In this document: piece by piece, positions 15,808 through 18,971 of the stretch
Position numbering within the stretch: the first letter of the stretch is position 1
Layout: each line of letters starts with the position of its first letter
From: an uncultured bacterium
GTDB taxonomy: Bacteria; Bacillota; Clostridia; Oscillospirales; Acutalibacteraceae
Assembly: GCA_934875675.1 (NCBI GenBank)
Contig: CAKXIK010000047.1
Span: forward strand, 1-18,971
Direction: 5' to 3'
Length of the DNA stretch: 18,971 bases
Notes under the pieces: generated by a model
What the model was told of the DNA's origin: nothing
Databases searched by the model: none
Seen by the model: the letters and a program-made list of their open reading frames with translations, nothing else
Position numbers and translations under genes: made by a program

Positions 15808-15861
15808 ATTGCTATGGCTTTCCCACCCGCCAGCGTTTACTATGCCGGCATACCAAAATAT
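15674..15861 (-). other. Structured 188-bp intergenic element, possible cos/packaging site or RNA
   Basis: Between metallophosphoesterase and HNH genes. Seen here: a perfect 12-bp palindrome TATGCCGGCATA (15841-15852); a hairpin GCCATA-GCAA-TATGGC (15803-15818, GNRA-type loop on the minus strand); a 7-bp inverted repeat CGCAAGC/GCTTGCG (15779-15785 with 15716-15722); and GCTCCG/CGGAGC (15702-15707 with 15727-15732). The place directly upstream of HNH and terminase genes is where cos sites lie in HK97-like phages. Function is inferred from location only. Confidence 0.4.
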
Positions 15862-16638
15862 TTATAGTGTCGCAGTCATGTTGCGCTTTGTGCCATCCAG
15901 TAATATAATCGGCTGTGCCATGCTGGATGGCTTGAATTCCTGTGCTTCACCATATCCACCATAAGAAAGATTGGCGGCTGTATTTACAAAAAGCTTATCC
16001 ACTGCAGCAACACTGCTTGTGGAAATGCTTGTGCGAAAGAATGATTGCTTCATTACGATTGGCAAGTGAGTATGCGCATGCAGATAAATATCAGCATCCA
16101 CAATGCTTGCCATATCAGCCAGACGAATTACTTTTGCGCCCTCTTTTCTCCCGCCACCAGAGCCGTGCAGTGCATAAATTATGTAAGTCTGCTTTACTCC
16201 CGGGTGTTCTTTTTTATTCTCACCAAAGCGCAAGAATATCAATGCTCCTGTTTGTGAGTATCTATCTTCAATTCCAAGCTGCCGAGCCATTAAAGCAGTC
16301 AGATCAATGCCCTCTTTGCGATACGTCCTCATTTCGTGATTGCCCTGAGTAATTGCCAGTATCTTATCAGCAATCGGTGAAAAGATTTCTTCACAGCGTT
16401 GTAACTGCTGCATTGGCATCAGAGTTTCACTATATGTATCGCTAATGCTTGTACATGTGGCATTGTTCATCAAATCGCCATTCATAATGCAATATGTGTT
16501 TTGTTCGTCCCTCACGGCCTTTATTCGATCCAGTATGCGCTTTTCGTCACTATGCTTATCGCCTATATGCTCGTCCGCAAACACAACGAGCTTGAGCTGT
16601 TGGATTTCAGCAGGAAGATCTATTTTTATTGTGTTCAC
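15862..16638 (-). CDS. Calcineurin-like metallophosphoesterase
   Basis: 258 residues, GTG start with GGAGGAAACGCC upstream. All metal-site motifs of the family are present in order: 'FADEHIGD' (Asp22, His24), 'MNGDLMNNA' (Asp55, Asn58/59), 'TQGNHEMR' (Asn100, His101), 'ALHGSGGG' (His158) and 'YLHAHTHLP' (His187, 189, 191). It should be a soluble dinuclear-metal phosphatase or nuclease; the substrate cannot be told. It is the first gene after the terminator that ends the upstream block, so it is probably expressed late with the packaging genes. A role in processing DNA ends or nucleotides is possible but not shown. The frame stays open for 68 codons after its TAA. Confidence 0.9.
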   Translation of the reverse strand: MNTIKIDLPAEIQQLKLVVFADEHIGDKHSDEKRILDRIKAVRDEQNTYCIMNGDLMNNATCTSISDTYSETLMPMQQLQRCEEIFSPIADKILAITQGNHEMRTYRKEGIDLTALMARQLGIEDRYSQTGALIFLRFGENKKEHPGVKQTYIIYALHGSGGGRKEGAKVIRLADMASIVDADIYLHAHTHLPIVMKQSFFRTSISTSSVAAVDKLFVNTAANLSYGGYGEAQEFKPSSMAQPIILLDGTKRNMTATL

Positions 16639-16650
16639 GGCGTTTCCTCC

Positions 16651-16680
16651 AAATTAAAAAGGCACCGGTTCCCCGATGCC
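16651..16680 (-). terminator. Intrinsic terminator before the late gene block
   Basis: On the minus strand GGCATCGG and CCGGTGCC make an 8-bp stem (one U-G pair) closed by GGAA (GNRA loop), at 16661-16680, followed by TTTTT. It lies 54 bases after the putative late-regulator stop and 13 bases before the metallophosphoesterase start. It would separate the early/middle transcript from the structural genes, or be the target of antitermination. Confidence 0.85.
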
Positions 16681-16688
16681 CAAATTTC

Positions 16689-16723
16689 ACTATACTTATT
16701 CTATCACTTGAAATTGCCCCTGG
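16689..16723 (-). promoter_or_regulatory. Possible late promoter, weak -35
   Basis: On the minus strand TATAGT (16694-16689) matches five of six bases of the -10 consensus. Seventeen bases further up the -35 position reads GCAATT, a poor match. A good -10 with a poor -35 is what an activator-dependent late promoter looks like, and a putative regulator gene ends just upstream. However, the start point would fall at or just before the terminator stem, so this is uncertain. Confidence 0.25.
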
Positions 16724-16733
16724 GTGCTGACAT

Positions 16734-17120
16734 TTAAATCATTCTTAAGTTTTTTGCAACACAATACAAAAACTTACGCCGGCAACGCGACCAAGTATCA
16801 GCACATGCAGTATATGGATATCCTGCACCATATTGCACATTATCAGAAACCCCTTTGCGATATTCCGGAGGGATCGCGCATAACGCCTTATCAATCGCAG
16901 TAAGTTTGTCAGATAAATCCGCACGTCTGGCTGCCATATTTCCAACTGGATCACCCGGAGTTGTACCATGTGGCTGTCCATCGCTCGATGCTGTATCATG
17001 CAGCATTCCGTTATACTCACTCAAAATACGGTCGTAATCACGCACCGCATAAAGCGCCTGATAATATACATTGCGTGGCAGCTTGTATGGAAACTCGCGC
17101 TTTGGTATGTAGTCTCTCAA
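16734..17120 (-). CDS. Putative late transcription regulator (ArpU/RinA-like, sigma-70 region 4-like)
   Basis: 128 residues. N-terminal half: 'YYQALYAVRDYDRILSEYNG', a helix also seen in ArpU/RinA-type phage regulators, then a polar linker with 'DGQPHGTTPGDPVGNMAARR'. C-terminal half: 'LTAIDKALCAIPPEYRKGV', then a helix-turn-helix-like stretch ending 'DTWSRCRRKFLYCVAKNL', similar to sigma-region-4-like DNA-binding ends. The start is TTG inside TTGA, sharing bases with the stop of the gene before it, with GGAGG 7 bases upstream. It is the last gene before the terminator and the late block, the classic place for a late activator. DNA binding is inferred, not proven by a firm motif. Confidence 0.6.
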   Translation of the reverse strand: MRDYIPKREFPYKLPRNVYYQALYAVRDYDRILSEYNGMLHDTASSDGQPHGTTPGDPVGNMAARRADLSDKLTAIDKALCAIPPEYRKGVSDNVQYGAGYPYTACADTWSRCRRKFLYCVAKNLRMI

Positions 17121-17299
17121 TGCTTGTCCTCCAATCTTCTACGCACCAATTCGTTGTATTCTTCTACCCAAGCAGGATTTATTTGAAGATCCGCACATAA
17201 ATACCGATATATAGCTTGCCTCAAATCACAATATCTTTCCAAATCGTGCATCTTTCTCGGAATTACCCCAAGCGGAGGCTTGATCTTTGATTCGCTCAT
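17117..17299 (-). CDS. 60-aa phage protein of unknown function
   Basis: 60 residues, starting 'MSESKIKPPLGVIPRKMHDL'. Helical and charged, with 'RQAIYRYLCADLQINPAWVE' and a basic C-terminus 'LVRRRLEDKH'. No signal or membrane segment and no known motif. ATG overlaps the stop of the 45-aa membrane peptide gene (ATGA), and its own TGA overlaps the TTG start of the putative regulator (TTGA), so three genes are tightly coupled. The overlaps and the upstream AGGAGG make it a real gene. Co-translation with the regulator might mean a functional link, but this is a guess. Confidence 0.75.
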   Translation of the reverse strand: MSESKIKPPLGVIPRKMHDLERYCDLRQAIYRYLCADLQINPAWVEEYNELVRRRLEDKH

Positions 17300-17433
17300 T
17301 GTTGCTTGTCCTCCTTATCATCGCTAAATATCTTTACCAGCCCGATAATCCCCGCTGCTGAAATCATTCCGATCAATACGCCAGCGATAAAGCAGCCAAG
17401 ATTGAGCCATAGGATTCCGGAAATATCAATCAT
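17296..17433 (-). CDS. 45-aa single-helix membrane peptide
   Basis: 45 residues: 'MIDISGILWLNLGCFIAGVL', then 'IGMISAAGIIGLVKIF', ending in a charged 'SDDKEDKQQ' tail. One long hydrophobic stretch (about 5-36) is probably a membrane helix or tight hairpin. GGAGGTG lies about 9 bases upstream of the ATG. It overlaps the methyltransferase gene by 8 bases and the next gene by ATGA. The shape resembles the many tiny phage membrane proteins (DUF3789-like), without known function. Coupling at both ends and a good ribosome site support it as real. Confidence 0.65.
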   Translation of the reverse strand: MIDISGILWLNLGCFIAGVLIGMISAAGIIGLVKIFSDDKEDKQQ

Positions 17434-17899
17434 TTCGATTCACACCTCCATTATAAACAACTACCATAGACGGGAAAGGTGCACCCAATGCTCTACCTTT
17501 TTTATCCAAGTACGGATTTCCCAATTCATCTGTAAATTTTATCCGTCCGCGCACAAATCTGATTTCTGCTTTTCCATAAATGTAATCATGAAAATATGAT
17601 GTATCCGTCCGTGCTGGAATAAGTAAAACTATCGTGATTCCTTTCCTCGATTCTTCGTAAGCCTTTTTTACCCATTTACCAATTTCTTTACCGTAAGGTG
17701 GATTGCAAAAAACAGCACCGCCACAATCCCAATTTTGAGATAACCCGTCCGATTCAGGCGTAAAATATTGCTTGCACTTTGCCGTGACGTCAGTTGCAGC
17801 CGAATCCAGGATAAATTGAAATTCCTTATTTAAATCATCAAAAAAGCTTTGCGGCGTACACCAGCACATATTTTTTGATGATAAAAGCACATTGTTCAT
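17426..17899 (-). CDS. Phage DNA N-6-adenine methyltransferase (Dam family)
   Basis: 157 residues, the normal length for the short phage Dam type. 'CWCTPQSFFDDLNKEFQFIL' at residues 12-31 (the family's 'W.TP..F...L' start) is followed by 'LDSAATDVTAKC', the catalytic NPPY at 66-69 in 'VFCNPPYGKEIGKWV', then 'ITIVLLIPARTDTSYFHDYI', 'IRFVRGRIKF' and 'FPSMVVVY'. It transfers a methyl group from SAM to adenine, probably protecting phage DNA from host enzymes or marking it. There is no partner restriction gene, so it is an orphan enzyme. ATG overlaps the preceding zinc-ribbon stop as ATGA. Confidence 0.9.
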   Translation of the reverse strand: MNNVLLSSKNMCWCTPQSFFDDLNKEFQFILDSAATDVTAKCKQYFTPESDGLSQNWDCGGAVFCNPPYGKEIGKWVKKAYEESRKGITIVLLIPARTDTSYFHDYIYGKAEIRFVRGRIKFTDELGNPYLDKKGRALGAPFPSMVVVYNGGVNRND

Positions 17900-18189
17900 T
17901 CCTTTTCACCGTCCATTCCGTCCATCTTAGCGCCGCAGTTCGGGCAATAATCATATGCTGTAAAAATTCCAATGTAGTGAAAGTCATTATCACAAACAGA
18001 ACAATGAAAGCAATATGGTTTTCCGTCTGGTTCTCTTTCAAGAATCCACTGCCCATGCACCACCTCTGCAACATCGGCGGCAGGAAGATTATCAATTTCA
18101 GATTCCGTAACAATTCGCTCTGCATCATCATAGTCCCAAGTCGATTTCAGGCATTCTTTCAGCGCATCCGCATCAATGTACTTCGCCAT
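17896..18189 (-). CDS. Zinc-ribbon phage protein
   Basis: 97 residues from the ATG at 18189 (AAAGGGTG about 8 bases upstream; a GTG one codon earlier is possible). The N-terminal half has 'YIDADALKECLKSTWDYDDA' and 'SEIDNLPAADVAEVVHGQWI', a pattern common in small Clostridia phage proteins. The C-terminal half is a zinc ribbon: 'CFHCSVC' paired with 'YCPNCGAKM'. The ribbon suggests binding of nucleic acid or protein. Function is not established. The stop overlaps the methyltransferase start. Confidence 0.8.
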   Translation of the reverse strand: MAKYIDADALKECLKSTWDYDDAERIVTESEIDNLPAADVAEVVHGQWILEREPDGKPYCFHCSVCDNDFHYIGIFTAYDYCPNCGAKMDGMDGEKE

Positions 18190-18328
18190 CACGATTCACC
18201 CTTTCTCCAAAAGCGCACCATTCTTCCGTCAGTTCTTTGTCAATAAATCCTGTGAGTTTATTCATATATTCGCTTGCCTGTTCAGAATCGCGTACATCAT
18301 TGAAAATAATAGTAAATTTATATTCCAT
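18173..18328 (-). CDS. 51-aa phage protein of unknown function
   Basis: 51 residues from the ATG at 18328, which has AAAGGGTGAAAGCA upstream; the frame is open 13 codons further up without better support. The sequence begins 'MEYKFTIIFNDVRDSEQASE' and has a beta strand then helices, with one Cys. It overlaps the genes on both sides by 11-17 bases, as is usual in this dense block. No family is recognised. Confidence 0.6.
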   Translation of the reverse strand: MEYKFTIIFNDVRDSEQASEYMNKLTGFIDKELTEEWCAFGERVNRDGEVH

Positions 18329-18692
18329 TGCTTTCACCCTTTCCCCGCCATTTCCAACCATCACCATAATTGCTTATTGGAGACTGACAATCGCGGCATG
18401 GCGTATATTGGCTCTGAATTTCATTATAGTAGCAGCAATCGCATTTGTACTTCCGATGCTTCTTCAAATCCTTAATCGCCGCATCCCGTTCGGCTGTCAC
18501 GGCGGCGAGCTGGTTTTGCAGCTCTTCGATTACGTTCGCAGCATCACGAATCAGCCACTGGCGGCAGAATCTCGGTTCCTCTTCATTTTCCCGATTATCT
18601 CTTGGGTCAATACAATGATCTGAGCATTCATCATCATATCCCATGTCTCCGCAGCAATAGCGCATATTTTCTAAAAGCTTTTCTATTTCCAT
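18318..18692 (-). CDS. Cys-rich coiled-coil phage protein
   Basis: 124 residues, ATG behind GGAGGAGG. Three parts: an N-terminal Cys cluster ('MRYCCGDMGYDDECSDHC', residues 11-28), a central coiled coil about 50-78 ('VIEELQNQLAAVTAERDAAI'), and a C-terminal cluster 'KCDCCYYNEIQSQYTPCRDC' followed by 'GDGWKWRGK'. This layout (coiled coil then a CxC/CxxC zinc-binding end with a Trp-rich tail) is common in small Bacillota phage proteins of unknown role. Possibly a DNA- or protein-binding adaptor; not shown. Confidence 0.75.
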   Translation of the reverse strand: MEIEKLLENMRYCCGDMGYDDECSDHCIDPRDNRENEEEPRFCRQWLIRDAANVIEELQNQLAAVTAERDAAIKDLKKHRKYKCDCCYYNEIQSQYTPCRDCQSPISNYGDGWKWRGKGESNGI

Positions 18693-18695
18693 CGG

Positions 18696-18785
18696 TCAGT
18701 CCTCCTCCGTCAATTTGCGCCCACACATAGGGCAAAAATTAAAATGTGATTCATAATGACTACATTCTGTAGGATTTTTTTTCAT
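18696..18785 (-). CDS. 29-aa zinc-ribbon ORF, probable 3' part of a split gene
   Basis: 29 residues: 'MKKNPTECSHYESHFNFCPM' then 'CGRKLTEED'. Cys8 with 'CPMCGRKL' makes a standard phage zinc-ribbon ending. It has no clear ribosome site of its own (GGAG lies 12 or more bases upstream). It is in the +1 frame relative to the ORF before it, and both run through the same A8 tract (18775-18782). Removing one A would fuse them into one zinc-binding protein with 'RDEKNPTEC' at the joint. It could be a frameshift mutation, an assembly error, or a programmed shift. Confidence 0.4.
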   Translation of the reverse strand: MKKNPTECSHYESHFNFCPMCGRKLTEED

Positions 18786-18870
18786 CTCTCATACAATCTC
18801 CGTAATGCTCACAGCTTCTACATGATTTGCACCATGCACACGGCTCTTTTGCGTACTTGTTGTAATTCAT
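18760..18870 (-). CDS. 36-aa Cys-rich ORF, probable 5' part of a split zinc-ribbon gene
   Basis: 36 residues from an ATG behind AAAGGAGGATGCAGA, an excellent ribosome site, overlapping the preceding stop as ATGA. It contains 'PCAWCKSCRSCEHYGDCMRD', five Cys that could bind zinc. After the A8 tract the frame ends within five codons ('SYRM'), whereas the +1 frame carries a plausible continuation with CPMCGRKL. The strong start signal shows the gene is or was translated; the short end suggests an interruption. Function unknown. Confidence 0.5.
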   Translation of the reverse strand: MNYNKYAKEPCAWCKSCRSCEHYGDCMRDEKKSYRM

Positions 18871-18971
18871 TCTGCATCCTCCTTTGGCAGTTCGGGCATA
18901 TATGTGACACACTTCCATGTGATTCCATTAATTGCATTCATCATGGTCTTTTTTGAAACACCGTACTTATC
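18867..18971 (-). CDS. C-terminal end of a protein with HTH-like motif (partial)
   Basis: 34 residues enter from the right edge in an open frame and end at TGA, which overlaps the next ATG. 'DKYGVSKKTMMNAINGITWK' matches the 'KYGVS..T.....G.TWK' helix-turn-helix pattern seen at the ends of phage HNH/NUMOD-type DNA-binding proteins; the rest is 'CVTYMPELPKEDAE'. Most of the gene lies outside the window, so the product cannot be named. Confidence 0.55.
   Translation of the reverse strand, partial: DKYGVSKKTMMNAINGITWKCVTYMPELPKEDAE

Noticed and set aside
15519..15908. 129-codon open frame on the plus strand across the HNH/metallophosphoesterase border
   Set aside because: It is antisense to the HNH gene start and metallophosphoesterase end, has no good ribosome site and no family resemblance; treated as a shadow frame.
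17426..17899. Methyltransferase as part of a restriction-modification system
   Set aside because: No restriction or specificity gene lies nearby; the protein matches the short orphan phage Dam type.
1..18971. CRISPR arrays, tRNA genes, insertion sequences, attachment sites, integrase
   Set aside because: No regularly spaced repeats, tRNA-like cloverleaf, transposase frame or integrase motif was found on reading both strands by eye; tRNAs were not searched by software.

Overview
This window is the late (packaging, head and tail) region of a long-tailed, non-contractile (siphovirus) phage or prophage. The host is most likely a low-to-mid GC Bacillota, probably a Clostridia/Oscillospirales-type gut bacterium. 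That rests on strong AGGAGG-type ribosome sites, ATGA stop/start overlaps, frequent TTG/GTG starts and the protein families present (P27-type small terminase, HK97-fold capsid with ClpP-like protease, phi13-type major tail protein, BppU-type baseplate protein). I see no integrase, attachment site or lysis gene, so lysogeny cannot be judged from here. Almost every gene is on the minus strand, so transcription runs from high to low coordinates.

Right end (18971 to 16734, early/middle genes in transcription order): the C-terminal end of a protein with a helix-turn-helix-like motif; a Cys-rich small zinc-ribbon gene that looks split at an A8 tract; a coiled-coil Cys-rich protein; a 51-aa protein; a zinc-ribbon protein; a Dam-type adenine methyltransferase; a 45-aa membrane peptide; a 60-aa unknown; and a 128-aa ArpU/RinA-like putative late regulator. 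A strong intrinsic terminator at 16651-16680 closes this block, with a possible late promoter beside it.

Packaging and head (16638 to 8338): metallophosphoesterase, a 188-bp intergenic stretch rich in inverted repeats, HNH endonuclease, small and large terminase, a small membrane protein, portal, ClpP-like prohead protease, major capsid protein, head-tail connector, head closure, gp10-like and tail-terminator-like proteins. The HNH gene beside the terminase genes points to cos-type packaging.

Tail (8334 to 1): major tail protein followed at once by a UUCG-capped terminator hairpin, a tail assembly chaperone with a clear programmed -1 frameshift site (A9 slippery run plus stimulatory hairpin), tape measure, distal tail protein, tail-associated/spike protein, and a BppU/collar-type baseplate or fibre protein that runs off the left edge.

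The outlier is a plus-strand cassette at 6708-7133, lodged between the tail chaperone and tape measure genes. It has its own promoter-like sequence, a 22-codon ORF behind a perfect ribosome site, and an AT-rich gene for a 105-aa two-helix membrane protein. This looks like a moron (independently expressed prophage cargo gene), for example a superinfection-exclusion or host-modifying factor, and is the best candidate here for undescribed biology.
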